Of a stretch of 64,000 nucleotides of DNA, positions 50,806-61,500 are shown in pieces. How positions within the stretch are numbered: position 1 is the stretch's first letter; each line of letters starts with the position of its first letter. The position numbers and the translations under genes are program-made. Source of the stretch: an uncultured Bacteroidia bacterium (GTDB lineage: Bacteria; Bacteroidota; Bacteroidia; Bacteroidales; F082); NCBI GenBank assembly GCA_902786745.1, contig CADADR010000004.1:144258-208257 (forward strand), written 5' to 3'. The notes under the pieces were generated by a model. That model saw only the letters and a list, made by a program, of their open reading frames with translations, was not told the origin of the DNA and did no database searches.

Positions 50806-51288
50806 ATGAAAGAGAAAGAAGCTGATTTTTCGGACCTCGTGAAAAGGTACAAAAACACCATCTTCACCGTGTGCTACCTCTTCTCAAAGGACCAAGACGA
50901 GGTGAACGACCTGTTCCAAGAGACGCTCATCAATCTGTGGCGAGGCTTCGGCACATTCAAGAGGCAATGCGATGTGAAGACTTGGATTTGGCGCGTCAGC
51001 CTCAACACCTGCCTCACCGCCGAGCGCAAGAAGAAACGCCGCATTGAGACCGTGCCACTTTCGATGGACATCAACCTCTTCACCGACACCGACACCGACA
51101 CAAAACAAATCCAGCAACTCTACCAACGCATCAACAAACTCGGCGTAGTCGATAGGGCCATCATCCTGCTTTGGTTAGAAAACATGAGTTACGAGGAAAT
51201 CGGGCAAATCATCGGCATCTCCACCAAGAATGTCTCCGTCAAATTGGTCAGAATCAAGGAACAACTCAAAAAAATGTCAAACGACTAA
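50806..51288 (+). CDS. ECF RNA polymerase sigma factor 2
   Basis: A 160-residue factor with region 2 (about residues 8-75, including DLFQETLINLWRGFGTFKRQ and TWIWRVSLNTCLT) and region 4 (about residues 105-155, LWLENMSYEEIGQIIGISTK). The two ECF factors in this window are not close to each other. A short DTDTDTK low-complexity linker joins the regions. No clear TAnnTTTG box was seen upstream. The gene starts 120 bases from the divergent tRNA operon and is followed after 11 bases by a membrane protein gene. Confidence 0.9.
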   Translation: MKEKEADFSDLVKRYKNTIFTVCYLFSKDQDEVNDLFQETLINLWRGFGTFKRQCDVKTWIWRVSLNTCLTAERKKKRRIETVPLSMDINLFTDTDTDTKQIQQLYQRINKLGVVDRAIILLWLENMSYEEIGQIIGISTKNVSVKLVRIKEQLKKMSND

Positions 51289-51299
51289 AACGCAAAGCC

Positions 51300-51887
51300 A
51301 TGGAAAACTACGAATTAGAAGAAATGAAGGCGCAATTGGCCACCTTGAACGAAAAGCTGGAGAGCGAAAGCATCGTCAACGAAAGGCATTTTAGTGAGGC
51401 CACAAAAAAACACTTTTCCGAATTGCAGCGGAAACTGATTGGCAGAATTGTCTTAATTTCCGCTTGGGCAGTTTTCTTTTATTGGAAACTTGAACTTGGG
51501 ATATTTCTACTATGGTGCGCGGGTCTACTCGTCATAAGCATTTACATGTATCTTGTGGTTCGCCAAGGCAATTCAGCCTCCATGCCTGTGACGGAATACG
51601 CACGGCGGCTCCGCAAGGCCTTGAAAATCTACAAAATAGGAAACAGGTTTTTATGGATTTTAACCATTTTGCTCATATTGGCTTGGGCAACATACGTGCT
51701 TGTCTTAAATTGGCCATCATATTTAGAACAGGTATTGACCGTTTTCTTTGTGTGTTCTATGATCGCCCTAATCCTGCTAGTGGCCTATTTTATTAAAAAT
51801 GTGTATGTTTCGCCTGAAGTTGAACTGAAGTTGGAGATGGTTTTGGAAGATTTGGAGAAAGACTCTAGCGATTCAACAACTTCTTGA
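51300..51887 (+). CDS. Four-helix membrane protein partner of ECF sigma factor 2
   Basis: This 195-residue protein has an N-terminal charged helix or coiled coil (about residues 1-45, [20 protein letters not shown]) and four hydrophobic helices at about 48-65, 68-88, 118-137 and 146-167. A charged C-terminal tail ([20 protein letters not shown]) follows. It lacks the HxxxCxxC anti-sigma motif. Its place right after the sigma gene suggests an anti-sigma or sensor role through the N-terminal helix. Its last 23 bases overlap the 3' end of mutS on the other strand. Confidence 0.72.
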   Translation: MENYELEEMKAQLATLNEKLESESIVNERHFSEATKKHFSELQRKLIGRIVLISAWAVFFYWKLELGIFLLWCAGLLVISIYMYLVVRQGNSASMPVTEYARRLRKALKIYKIGNRFLWILTILLILAWATYVLVLNWPSYLEQVLTVFFVCSMIALILLVAYFIKNVYVSPEVELKLEMVLEDLEKDSSDSTTS

Positions 51888-54468
51888 TCTCGTTGAGCTT
51901 CATTAATGCCTCGACGGGAGTCAAGGTATCTATATTCGTATTGAGAATGTCCTCCTTGATTTGCAGCAACAGCGGGTCGTCCAACTGGATGAAACTCAAC
52001 TGCATGGCATCGTCTTGTTTCTTTGCCGCAGCCTTCTCCACATCCTCACTGGTATGCGATTTCTCCAACACCGAAAGCAATGCCGTGGCGCGCTCAATGA
52101 CCTTGCGCGGCATACCCGCCATTTCGGCCACATGGATACCAAAACTGTGGGCACTGCCACCGCGTTTCAACTTGCGCAAAAACACCACCTTGTTGCCGAC
52201 TTCCTTCACCGAAACATGATAGTTCTTGATGCGGGCAAAGGAGTCCTCCATCTCGTTCAGTTCGTGGTAGTGCGTGGCAAACATCACCTTGGCGCGGCTC
52301 ACGGGATGATCATGGAGGAATTCAGTGATGGCCCAAGCGATGCTGATACCATCGTAGGTGCTGGTGCCACGCCCGATTTCGTCGAGCAACACAAGGCTCC
52401 GCGACGACACATTATTCAAAATGCTCGCCGTCTCGTTCATCTCCACCATAAAGGTAGACTCACCAGATGAGATATTGTCGGAGGCGCCTACACGAGTGAA
52501 GATCTTATCCACCAGGCCAATACGAGCCGAGGCGGCAGGCACAAAACAACCCATCTGCGCCAGGAGCACAATTAATGCCGTCTGGCGCAACAAGGCCGAC
52601 TTACCCGACATGTTAGGACCCGTGATGATGATGATTTGCTGCTTGTCGCGGTCGAGGTAGACATCGTTGGCGATGTAACTCTCCCCTACCGGCATCATCT
52701 GCTCGATGACAGGGTGGCGACCATCCTTGATATCCAGCACAAACGAGTCGTCGATGACAGGCTGCACATAGTTGTTCTTCAGCGAGATGTCGGCAAAACT
52801 CACCAAACAATCAATACGGGCAACGATGGAGGCATCCACCTGGATGGGCTCCACAAACTCGGTCACGGCAGTAACAAGTTCGTTGTAAACCCTTTGCTCG
52901 ATGACACTTATCTTTTCTTCCGCGCCGAGGATTTTCTGTTCGTATTCCTTCAATTCCTCGGTGATATAACGCTCTGCATTGGTCAACGTCTGCTTGCGAA
53001 TCCACTCCGCTGGCACCTTGTCCTTGTGGGAATTGGTGACTTCGAGATAGTAACCAAACACATTGTTATAGCCCACCTTCAAAGAGGTGATGCCCGTGGC
53101 TTCCATCTCGCGACGTTGTATGCCCATAAGGTATTCCTTGCCCGAACGCGACAAGTTGCGCAGGTCGTCCAACTCCGGGTCGACACCTTCTGCTATATAA
53201 TTACCCTTCGACAGCAAAGCGGGCGCATCGGGATTCAAGTCTTTCTTGATACGCTCGCGGATGGAGGCACAGGGATTGAACTGTTCGGCAAAACGCTGCA
53301 GAGCAGGATATTGGCTTTCTTCACAGGCATTTTTCAGCACCTCGATTTGGTCCAAAGCTCGACCCACTTGCAACAGCTCCCGAGGATTGACACGCGACAG
53401 CGACACCTTGGAAATCAAACGTTCCAAATCGCCCACTTGTCGTATTGCATCCTGAAACTTTTGGATCTGTTCGCGATGCTCCACAAAATAGCGGACCACC
53501 TCATAACGCGCTTCTATCTGCTCTTTGTTCTTCAAAGGCAGGCTCAGCCAACGGCGCATCAGTCGGCCACCCATAGGCGATACCGTCTTGTCGATGACAT
53601 CGATCAAAGTCTTGGCATTCAAATTCGTCGTATGCAGCAGCTCCAAATTACGGATGGTGAACTTGTCGAGCCACACATACTGCCCTTGGTCGATGCGCGA
53701 AAGCGAGGTGATATGGTTCAACTTATCATGTTGGGTCTCAATCAGGTAATGAATAGCCGCACCAGCCGCCACGATGCCCTTCGGGAAATCGTCGACGCCA
53801 AAGCCCTTTAACGAGACCGTGTGGAAATGCTTGTTGAGGATTTCATTGGCGTAGTCGTCGGTGAAGACCCAATCGTCGAACACGGTGAGGTAATACTTCG
53901 CGCTGAACAGGTCGATGAAATCCTTGCGTTTATTGCGTTGCACCAACACCTCGGAAGGATTGAAGCTCTGCAACAGCTTGTCAATGTATTCGTTGTTGCC
54001 TTGGGTAAGATAGAACTCACCTGTCGAGACGTCGAGGAAGGCGATGCCTGAAATCTCCTTGTCGAGATGCAACGAAGCCAAGAAATTGTTCTCCTTCTGT
54101 TCCAGCACGCTGTCGCTATAGGTCACACCTGGCGTCACCAGTTCCACCACACCTCGTTTCACGAGTTTCTTGGCAAGTTTCGGGTCTTCGAGTTGTTCGC
54201 AGACCGCCACCTTCAATCCGGCGCGAACCAGTTTTGGCAGATACGTATCGAGGGCATGGTGGGGAAAGCCGGCCAACTCCACCTCAGAGGAAGTACCCTT
54301 GGAGTGCTTGGTGAGGACGATACCCAAAATCTTTGATGACTTGACGGCATCTTCACCATAAGTCTCGTAAAAGTCGCCCACGCGAAACAGCAGCATAGCG
54401 TCAGGATATTTCGCCTTGAACGAATAATACTGCTTCATCAGCGGAGTCTCAACTGTTTTTTCTGCCAT
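51865..54468 (-). CDS. mutS: DNA mismatch repair protein MutS
   Basis: Full-length mismatch-recognition ATPase (867 residues). The N-terminal mismatch-binding domain has the Phe-x-Glu motif in [16 protein letters not shown]. The core clamp and lever regions follow. The ATPase has Walker [16 protein letters not shown], the [18 protein letters not shown] signature, Walker [18 protein letters not shown] and the HYHELNEME His switch. ATG at 54468 ([20 protein letters not shown]) is used; the longer frame to 54531 includes the promoter. No mutL is nearby. It converges on, and overlaps, the membrane gene at 51300. Confidence 0.95.
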   Translation of the reverse strand: MAEKTVETPLMKQYYSFKAKYPDAMLLFRVGDFYETYGEDAVKSSKILGIVLTKHSKGTSSEVELAGFPHHALDTYLPKLVRAGLKVAVCEQLEDPKLAKKLVKRGVVELVTPGVTYSDSVLEQKENNFLASLHLDKEISGIAFLDVSTGEFYLTQGNNEYIDKLLQSFNPSEVLVQRNKRKDFIDLFSAKYYLTVFDDWVFTDDYANEILNKHFHTVSLKGFGVDDFPKGIVAAGAAIHYLIETQHDKLNHITSLSRIDQGQYVWLDKFTIRNLELLHTTNLNAKTLIDVIDKTVSPMGGRLMRRWLSLPLKNKEQIEARYEVVRYFVEHREQIQKFQDAIRQVGDLERLISKVSLSRVNPRELLQVGRALDQIEVLKNACEESQYPALQRFAEQFNPCASIRERIKKDLNPDAPALLSKGNYIAEGVDPELDDLRNLSRSGKEYLMGIQRREMEATGITSLKVGYNNVFGYYLEVTNSHKDKVPAEWIRKQTLTNAERYITEELKEYEQKILGAEEKISVIEQRVYNELVTAVTEFVEPIQVDASIVARIDCLVSFADISLKNNYVQPVIDDSFVLDIKDGRHPVIEQMMPVGESYIANDVYLDRDKQQIIIITGPNMSGKSALLRQTALIVLLAQMGCFVPAASARIGLVDKIFTRVGASDNISSGESTFMVEMNETASILNNVSSRSLVLLDEIGRGTSTYDGISIAWAITEFLHDHPVSRAKVMFATHYHELNEMEDSFARIKNYHVSVKEVGNKVVFLRKLKRGGSAHSFGIHVAEMAGMPRKVIERATALLSVLEKSHTSEDVEKAAAKKQDDAMQLSFIQLDDPLLLQIKEDILNTNIDTLTPVEALMKLNEIKKLLNR

Positions 54469-54488
54469 AAAACTCGGATTAAGGGGTA

Positions 54489-54496
54489 CAAAATTA
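54489..54496 (-). promoter_or_regulatory. -7 element TAATTTTG of mutS
   Basis: TAnnTTTG match on the minus strand 20 bases upstream of the mutS ATG. Confidence 0.7.
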
Positions 54497-54596
54497 GCGT
54501 TTTGTTTGAAACAAATGACCTGTTTATCCAATTTTTTCCGACTTCTTGACAGGGCAATGTCTTTTTTCGCTTATTTTGCCGACAAATCGTAACACC

Positions 54597-55133
54597 ATGC
54601 GCAAACTCAGTATGGACGAGCTGAACCGCATCAGCAAGGAAGACTTTGAAAAGGCGGAGAAGCTACCTATTATTATAGTGCTCGACAACATACGCTCCTT
54701 GAGCAATGTGGGCGCTTTCTTCCGCACTGCCGACGCCTTCCGTATCGGAGCGTTGTATTTATGTGGCATCACAGCCCGCCCTCCCCACCGCGAGATCCAC
54801 AAAACGGCATTGGGAGCCGACGAAACCGTGAAGTGGCGCTATTTTGAAACCACCGAAGCTGCTTGTAGGCAATTAAAAGAAGATGGCTATCGTATTTATG
54901 CCGTAGAGCAGGTGGAAGGCAGTATTCCGTTGCAAGATTTCGAGTTTGCCGAACGCACTGCTTATCTATTAGGCAATGAAGTAGAGGGCGTAAGCGAGGA
55001 GGCACTGCCCTATTGCGAAGGCGCCATCGAGTTACCGCAAGAGGGCACAAAACACTCCATTAATGTGTCGGTATGCGCTGGAATTGTCATGTGGAAACTG
55101 TTCGAAAACCTGGTTTTGAAGCAAAAAAATTGA
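54597..55133 (+). CDS. TrmH/SpoU family RNA 2'-O-methyltransferase
   Basis: A SPOUT-fold methyltransferase of 178 residues with the three family motifs: LDNIRSLSNVGAFFRTADAF, AYLLGNEVEGVSEEAL and IELPQEGTKHSINVSVCAGI. The knot around motifs 2 and 3 binds S-adenosylmethionine. The substrate could be tRNA position 18 or 34, or rRNA, and cannot be fixed from sequence. The ATG at 54597 is preferred over the in-frame upstream TTG-type starts because MRKLSMDELNRISKEDF begins the conserved part. It is divergent from mutS. Confidence 0.88.
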   Translation: MRKLSMDELNRISKEDFEKAEKLPIIIVLDNIRSLSNVGAFFRTADAFRIGALYLCGITARPPHREIHKTALGADETVKWRYFETTEAACRQLKEDGYRIYAVEQVEGSIPLQDFEFAERTAYLLGNEVEGVSEEALPYCEGAIELPQEGTKHSINVSVCAGIVMWKLFENLVLKQKN

Positions 55134-55215
55134 AAAAAACAGGGCTTTTTTGCTGAAAAACAACAAAAAAAGCGAAAAAAAAGCTTTTTTTTGTGTTGTC
55201 AATTGAAATTATTCC

Positions 55216-55223
55216 TATTTTTG
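55216..55223 (+). promoter_or_regulatory. -7 element TATTTTTG of the OmpA-like gene
   Basis: TAnnTTTG match 77 bases upstream of the ATG. The upstream 55134-55200 stretch is a series of A and T runs, including a weak AAAAAAGC/GCTTTTTT hairpin that may end the methyltransferase transcript. Confidence 0.7.
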
Positions 55224-55300
55224 TTCGCTAATTAGAATAAATAGAAAAAGGCAATTCAAGATCAACTAACAATAATTTACAAACCTAACACTTTAACGTT

Positions 55301-57082
55301 ATGAAGAAAAATTTGACTTTTGCAAAGCTGATGATGCTGGTCGTCATGGCTATCCTTCCCTTCAGCATGTTTGCTCAGGAAGGCAAAAAACATTCAAAGC
55401 CCGCTGAGAAGTACTGGTACATCCAGGCTGACGGAGGTCTCTCCATCAACCACGGTGACCTGGCCAACTACAACGGCGGAATTTGGGGCGATTTCAACCA
55501 CTACAAACAGATTGCTCTCCAGAACTGGAATGCCCACCTCGGCATTGGTTACCAATTTGGTAAGGTCGTTGGTATGAACCTGAAAGGCGGTTACGGCCTC
55601 CTCTCCGGTCACAAGCACCAGCAAGCCCTCGTTCTGAACGGCAATGCTGACCAGACCTTGTGGAACCTCGGTCTCGACAAGACGAACTACTTTGAAGGCA
55701 ACCTGAACTTGACCTTCAACCTGTTCAACATGTTCAACTACAACCCGAGAAGAGTCATCAACCTCGTTCCTCACGTTGGTATTGGTGGTATCTACTTCCA
55801 AGCTGGTAAGGTTAGCCAACTCGACGCTGACGACAAGGAAGCTGCCGCTCTGGCTCAGCCCACTGAGAAGCGCGAACTCAGCTTCACGGTTCCCGTTGGT
55901 ATGGAGTTCACCTTCAACCTGGCTCCCAAGTTCGACCTCTTCTTGGACTACACCTACAACTTCACCGGCACCGACGCTCTTGACCAAGTTGCCAAGATTA
56001 AGGCCGACGAAGACAAGCACATCATCAACGATAAGGATATGTACAGCCAGTTCAACCTGGGTCTGCGCTACAAGTTCAACAATCCTTGCGACATCGACAA
56101 GATGGCCCGCGAATCCAAGAAGATCACCTACCGTGTGAATCCTGACCCGCTGGTCGCTGACGAAAACGGCAATGTTTGCTTCGACGTCATCACCACCATC
56201 CCTGGCGAATACTTCGAGAAGCAGGCTGTCATGAACCTGAAGCCTTATCTTGCTTACAACGGTGGCCAAATCGACCTCGAGCCCATCACCTTCGTTGGTG
56301 AAAAGGTTAAGGGCGAAGGCGACTTCCGCGTCAACTACAAAGAAGGTGGCGAGTTCACCAAGCACTACTGCATGCCTTACCAAGAGGAAATGGCCAACTG
56401 CGAACTCATGGGCGACCCGATGTTCTACGTCTACAACGGCACCATCTATCCTACTCAGGACGAGATCGTGAAGAACACCTACTTTGCTCAAGGTTCCACT
56501 GTGAAGCTGGCTGACGGCGTCATCAAGAACGAAGAGTACGAGACTCAGACTGTTTACGACACCATCGACAAGGTCGTGGCCGTCAAGAAGCTCACCTATT
56601 TCTTCAACAAGGACAAGTACAACATTGCTGACAGAAAGAAACTCAACAACGAAGCTGATGCCGCTCTGAAGGACCTCCTGAACGCTGGTGTCACCGATTT
56701 CGAAATCAAGGCTTGGGCTTCTCCTGAAGGTGAAGAAGGTCACAACTTCGAACTCTCCAACAATCGTAACAACGCTGCCGACAAGCAGATGAAGAAGATT
56801 GCCAAGGACAAGGAAATCAACATCACTGGTAAGGGTTATGGCGAAGACTGGGCTACCTTCATCGAGCTCGTCGCCAACTCCGACCTGAAGGACAAGGACG
56901 CCATCGTCAATGCCATCAACAACAGCAGCAACAAGCAGAGAACCGTCAAGGAGATGTGCGACATCTATCCGCAACTCGAAAAGGACATTCTGCCTCAGCT
57001 CCGTCGTGCCGAAGTGTACGTCAACGAGACTGTGAAGGAAACTGTTGCCAGACAAATCAAAGTGAAGGTTGAAAAGCACTAA
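55301..57082 (+). CDS. Outer-membrane barrel protein with OmpA-like C-terminal domain
   Basis: A 593-residue outer-membrane protein with a signal peptide (to about residue 25). The N-terminal beta-barrel (about residues 35-270) has strands such as WYIQADGGLSINHGDL, NAHLGIGYQFGKVVGMNLKG and YSQFNLGLRYKF. A middle region of about 150 residues follows. An OmpA-like peptidoglycan-associating domain (about residues 430-520) contains FEIKAWASPEGEEGHNFELS and NRNNAADKQMKKI. Codon choice is strongly biased and uniform, unlike neighbouring genes, which suggests very high expression. It probably anchors the outer membrane to the cell wall. The gene has its own promoter and terminator. Confidence 0.85.
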   Translation: MKKNLTFAKLMMLVVMAILPFSMFAQEGKKHSKPAEKYWYIQADGGLSINHGDLANYNGGIWGDFNHYKQIALQNWNAHLGIGYQFGKVVGMNLKGGYGLLSGHKHQQALVLNGNADQTLWNLGLDKTNYFEGNLNLTFNLFNMFNYNPRRVINLVPHVGIGGIYFQAGKVSQLDADDKEAAALAQPTEKRELSFTVPVGMEFTFNLAPKFDLFLDYTYNFTGTDALDQVAKIKADEDKHIINDKDMYSQFNLGLRYKFNNPCDIDKMARESKKITYRVNPDPLVADENGNVCFDVITTIPGEYFEKQAVMNLKPYLAYNGGQIDLEPITFVGEKVKGEGDFRVNYKEGGEFTKHYCMPYQEEMANCELMGDPMFYVYNGTIYPTQDEIVKNTYFAQGSTVKLADGVIKNEEYETQTVYDTIDKVVAVKKLTYFFNKDKYNIADRKKLNNEADAALKDLLNAGVTDFEIKAWASPEGEEGHNFELSNNRNNAADKQMKKIAKDKEINITGKGYGEDWATFIELVANSDLKDKDAIVNAINNSSNKQRTVKEMCDIYPQLEKDILPQLRRAEVYVNETVKETVARQIKVKVEKH

Positions 57083-57101
57083 TTCACCTCTCAACAAACT
57101 C

Positions 57102-57132
57102 AAAAAAGCCGCTCGATTGAGCGGCTTTTTTT
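57102..57132 (+). terminator. Terminator of the OmpA-like gene
   Basis: Hairpin AAGCCGCTC / GAGCGGCTT with A and T runs. Confidence 0.9.
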
Positions 57133-57178
57133 ATTACAACATAAGTGAGACAAGCGCCTGTCTTATTTCTAATAAAAT

Positions 57179-57499
57179 TCAGTGAGCCACATTGCCCAAA
57201 AGCATCTCAAGAATATGTAACTTCTGAGGATCTTTTACTGTGATTTGGATCGTCATCTCCGAAGCATTCAAATCGATTTCAGGCACTCCATCAGTATACG
57301 AATGATGGAAAGGAAAAGTGAGTACATCTATCAAAGACATGCCCATTGCTTCAGCAAAAAGCTCAAGTCGTTCCAAATCAACTTTTGTCTTTGACAATTC
57401 AAAACGAGCGTAGGCAGATTGACTAATATGCATTTTTTCTGCCGTTTCCTCTTGACTTAAATGGTGTTGTTCACGAATCTCTCTAAGTTTTAGTTCCAT
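57179..57499 (-). CDS. XRE-family helix-turn-helix regulator
   Basis: A 106-residue DNA-binding protein. The HTH spans residues 3-58 (LREIREQHHLSQEETAEKMH, then ISQSAYARFELSKTKVDLER and LELFAEAMGM). A C-terminal part of about 45 residues (EIDLNASEMTIQITVKDPQK) may dimerise or bind a ligand. It is transcribed away from the AT-rich region that leads to the small membrane proteins and the VWA surface protein, so it is a candidate regulator of that locus. No T9SS or phage genes accompany it. Confidence 0.82.
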   Translation of the reverse strand: MELKLREIREQHHLSQEETAEKMHISQSAYARFELSKTKVDLERLELFAEAMGMSLIDVLTFPFHHSYTDGVPEIDLNASEMTIQITVKDPQKLHILEMLLGNVAH

Positions 57500-57933
57500 C
57501 TTACAAATAGACTTTTTCTATCCGTTACTTCTTTAAACAAATACTCTACTTTGGGGAGGCACATTTACAAAAATCGAACCAATCCATAAGGAAAGAGGCT
57601 TTTGAAATAAAAAGCATCAAAAAGTTTGTCCATTTCTTCCCTTAGAAACGAATCTGATTCCATATTTCTACTCCAATTTTTTGCAAAAATAATACATAAT
57701 ATCATTTCAAAAAAGTCCTTTTTTGGAATTTTTTATTCGTTTTATGAACAATAAAAGTCAAGAATTAATCGTTATTAGACTAAGTTTAACGATATAACGG
57801 CTTTATTGAGGCAATTGCGAACTAATTAAACGAAAAATAAGGGAATAAAGACACAACAGATCCAATGTCTTCAACAGATATAAAACAATTGTAATAATCA
57901 TTCTAAATACGCATAAACCAAACACTTTCAACA
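57500..57933. other. AT-rich intergenic region between the XRE gene and the small membrane genes
   Basis: This 434-bp stretch has no credible ORF. It is markedly A/T rich compared with most of the window. It contains an inverted pair ATCGTTA (57768-57774) and TAACGAT (57787-57793) around 12 bases, which could be an operator for the divergent XRE protein. No TAnnTTTG box could be assigned with confidence to either flanking gene. Confidence 0.5.
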
Positions 57934-58188
57934 ATGAAAAACAATATGATTAATCACACGCGTCTATCTCTAATTATGATCGGCTTGCTGGCAACAAAAA
58001 CAATTGGAATGTGCCAAAATCTGGAATTATCAAGCAGCGAAACTATAAAAGCTTCACTACTTGCCTTAAATCAACATGCACTTATCGCAATATTAACCCT
58101 TGTCGTTTTGATTGCGCTTTTTACCTTTTTGTTTATTGATGGGAAGAAAAAGAAAAGTGACAAAAACAGACCTCGAGATCCGCTATAA
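57934..58188 (+). CDS. Small exported or membrane protein, two hydrophobic segments
   Basis: This 84-residue protein has a first hydrophobic stretch at residues 11-25 (LSLIMIGLLATKTIGM, ending CQN like a signal peptide) and a second at about residues 47-69 (HALIAILTLVVLIALFTFLF). A very basic tail follows (DGKKKKSDKNRPRDPL). The family was not recognised. The next small gene starts 6 bases downstream and has the same helix-plus-basic-tail ending. The two probably act together, perhaps as membrane partners of the large surface protein that follows. Confidence 0.55.
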   Translation: MKNNMINHTRLSLIMIGLLATKTIGMCQNLELSSSETIKASLLALNQHALIAILTLVVLIALFTFLFIDGKKKKSDKNRPRDPL

Positions 58189-58194
58189 ACAGCA

Positions 58195-58392
58195 ATGCAC
58201 ACCCACACCTTATTAATATTAATAGCTCTATTGGACAGCATCGGCCTGCGTGATGAAAACGAGCCGACCAACTCTACCTTGACAACCAGCAGCTCTTCTG
58301 AAGCAGTTTGGATTATAGTTTTCTGCGTCATCCTATTAGTCTTCTTAATATACCGCATAAAAAAAGACGAGCATACTTCCTATTACCACTAA
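58195..58392 (+). CDS. Small single-helix membrane protein
   Basis: A 65-residue protein with a short hydrophobic start (MHTHTLLILIALLDSIG), an extracytoplasmic Ser/Thr-rich linker (ENEPTNSTLTTSSSSEA) and a strong membrane helix (VWIIVFCVILLVFLIYRI) with a basic tail. It could be real or spurious. Support comes from its spacing of 6 bases after the previous gene, its similar layout and the absence of any better frame. Function unknown. Confidence 0.45.
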   Translation: MHTHTLLILIALLDSIGLRDENEPTNSTLTTSSSSEAVWIIVFCVILLVFLIYRIKKDEHTSYYH

Positions 58393-58459
58393 ATAGGGTT
58401 ATTGTATTCGTATTTTGCTAATTTTAGTCATATTTTATTGTTTATATTCGTTTTTTGAC

Positions 58460-58467
58460 TATTTTTG
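58460..58467 (+). promoter_or_regulatory. -7 element TATTTTTG of the VWA surface protein gene
   Basis: TAnnTTTG match leaving a 5' leader of roughly 120 bases, longer than for most genes here. Confidence 0.65.
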
Positions 58468-58592
58468 CAGTCTGAATTACCCGAATTAAGGATAATACAA
58501 CAGCGTAAACTTCTAGAATACAACAAAAAAGCAACTTTCACAAGCAAATCCGACAAATCATAATTAGCATAACAAATCAAATTAGACAACAA

Positions 58593-61500
58593 ATGATGAG
58601 CGTTTTTACGAAAAAAAAGCAACGACTACCAATTCAAAGAAAAAAGAAACGGCTACACCTTATTATATTAATAGGGATAACACTAATAGGATGGAACTGC
58701 GTTTCTGCCCAGACTCCTCCCGACGGCTTACATATGAGTAAGACTTGGGCGGCAGATGACCCGGATAAAGGCGATTCGGGCGTGGTTACATTGGAAGCTT
58801 TCGTGACGGGAAGTTCGGTTGTCGTCAGCACAGTGGTGCCAACCGATATCGTCATAGTGGTGGATCAATCAGGATCGATGAGTCAAAACTTCTCAGGAAA
58901 CCAGACCAAACTGCAAGCCTTGAAAAACGCCGTGACTTCTTTTGTGCAAAATGTTCAAGAAAATGCCAGCGAGCACGGTGTGGACCACAAGGTCGCCATT
59001 GTTGGGTTTGCAATGGGCAATCAGTCAGCAGGGGGCATCCAAGCCTATTACAACACGGAGATTCTAACTCCAACGGAAGTCAATTACCAAAATATCACGA
59101 CCACGGATTGGCAGAATGCCTTGTTGTTGGCCAATGACAATGGTTTGGTTAACAGCGACCTTACAGCGGCCATTCAGAAAATATCCGCCCAAGGTGGCAC
59201 AATGATGCAGTATGGTTTGGAAATGGCATACAATATCTTCAACAATCGGCTGCAACCCAACTATAATGCAGGTACAGACGAAGAACCCAATTGGCAACCG
59301 CGTGTACAGGTGGTGGTCTTTTTCACGGATGGATACCCAGGGTTGAGCTCCAACCCAGGGTATTTTACCGAAAGCGGCAATTACAACAACAAGTCAACGG
59401 CCGATGCTACTGTAAAACAAGCCAATCTGCTGAAAACAGCAGGTGCAAGGGTCTTTTCGGTGGGTATTTTCTCAGGAGCGACGCCTGAGGCTGCATATCA
59501 AACCCAATTAAACAATTATAACCAATGGATAACTGGAATCCAGGCAGCCAATGGACTTATGCACTTTATTTCCAGCAATTATTATTTCACCACGACACCA
59601 GGCAACTATCATCAAAATGGTGAGAATAAAACCGACACGGTTTACATCAGCAACTTGGATAATGGCTGGAGCCTGCAAACCACGCAACCGCATATTGCTG
59701 GGCACCACAACAACGGTTTTTTCATGGCTGCCAGCAATGCATCGCAACTCTCAGGGGTTTTCACCACTATTGCCAACAGCATAGCGTCGGTTCCAGTTCA
59801 AATGGACATGCAAACCATCATCCAAGATCAAATTTCTCCCAACTTCACGCTACCAGAAGGAGCGAACCAAGACAGCATCTTGGTATATACATATCGTTGC
59901 ACAGGAGTAGACAATCCATACACACCTACCGAATACTATTTTGACACCAAACCATCCGACACATTAAAGGATGCTGTCGCTATTAACAATGATCTGATTC
60001 GCATAACAGGGTTTGATTTTGGCGAAATGTGGTGCGGTTTGGTCAACAATGATCCGAGCCAACCTCATGGAAGCAAACTTGTCATCAAAATACCATTGGC
60101 TATTCAAGAAGGTGTTTGGGGAGACGGGCTGCCCACCAATGGCCCTTTGTCACTTATCTTCCCCAACGGCGACACCTTGAATCCCATCGGTTCGTTTCCC
60201 ATTCCCACAGCAACCGTAAAAGGCGACGTGTGGACAGAAATCGTCACCCGACAGCCGACTTCATTTAATGAAAACGCCAACCCCATCCCTATAGGTTCGC
60301 CCGAAGACCTTGCTTGGTTTATCAGCTGGGTGAACGGTAGAGAGGGTTATGGACCTGACACCTTGGGCCCGACAAACAATATTGTCCCACATCCAAACGC
60401 CAATGCCATCCTGACTGCCGACCTCGACATGAGTGCACATAACTGGATCCCCATTGGCAGCAACGGTGTTACCTATACAGGCACCTTCGACGGCAATGGC
60501 CATGTCATCACGGGCTTGAAAAACAACGCTTCCAAGTTCTACAAACAAGGCCAAAACGTGGCGGTTTATCCAGGCATGTTTGGCAAAGTGAGCGGCACGG
60601 TGCACGATGTGTTTGTGCTAGATTGCGATTTCCGCGCCAAGAAGCATGAGGGCACTCTGATCCACTATGGCATCATCATCGACACGCTTGCACAGAGTGG
60701 CGTGCTCTACAACAGCGAAGCGGCGGGAAGGCTCATGACTAGCAATGAGAGCGGGAACGAAACTATGGTACTCGGCGGGTTGGTGGGCCTCAACCAAGGT
60801 ACCATCCATTCCTGTATGTCGATGGCTCAACTCACAGGGTTTACCATGGGAGGAGGCGTCGGGGAAAACCATTACTATGGTAGGGTTTACAACAGCATGG
60901 TCAATCCAACCTTTAACTATCTCGGTGTAGAAAACGAGAAGTATGTCGGAGGCTTAATAGGCGTAAATAATTATGGTTACTCCCACAACTGCTACGTCAG
61001 ATTTGAAAGGGAAAACAGCAGAGTTGATGTCGCCAAATTCGGAATGATCGCTGGTTGGTCTCCTAGTGGTTCCCAGAGTACCTATATCGATTGCGGAACG
61101 CCTAAAGACCCAATTAATGTTCCAAATAAAATGTTAGGTTCAGGTGATGGAGGCGGAATGATTTACAGTCCCATGACTGCACCGTATTTATACAACACAC
61201 GACCAAATTACATGTTGTCACAACTTAATAGTTCTGTGAATTCATACAACAACAATTACAATTACGGTTGGTCCCTTTGGAAAAGCACCACGGCAGGCAA
61301 CTATTCTGATGGCGCAGGCGACATCAACGATGACTATCCCATCCTTGCCTTTGACTATGCTTGCGTGGGCTCGTCGGATGGCATCGTGCTTGACTACAGC
61401 CGCAGCCTTGACGAGATGCTTGATCGCCATAACTCGGGCAACCTCAACGAGAACACCACCTTGGGCGAACGATACAAGAAGACCCAGCATGAAGCCATCA

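Noticed and set aside
55394..57103. 569-codon ORF antisense to the OmpA-like gene
   Set aside because: It is a mirror of the strong codon bias of the porin gene. Its Val/Leu-rich low-complexity protein has no domain.
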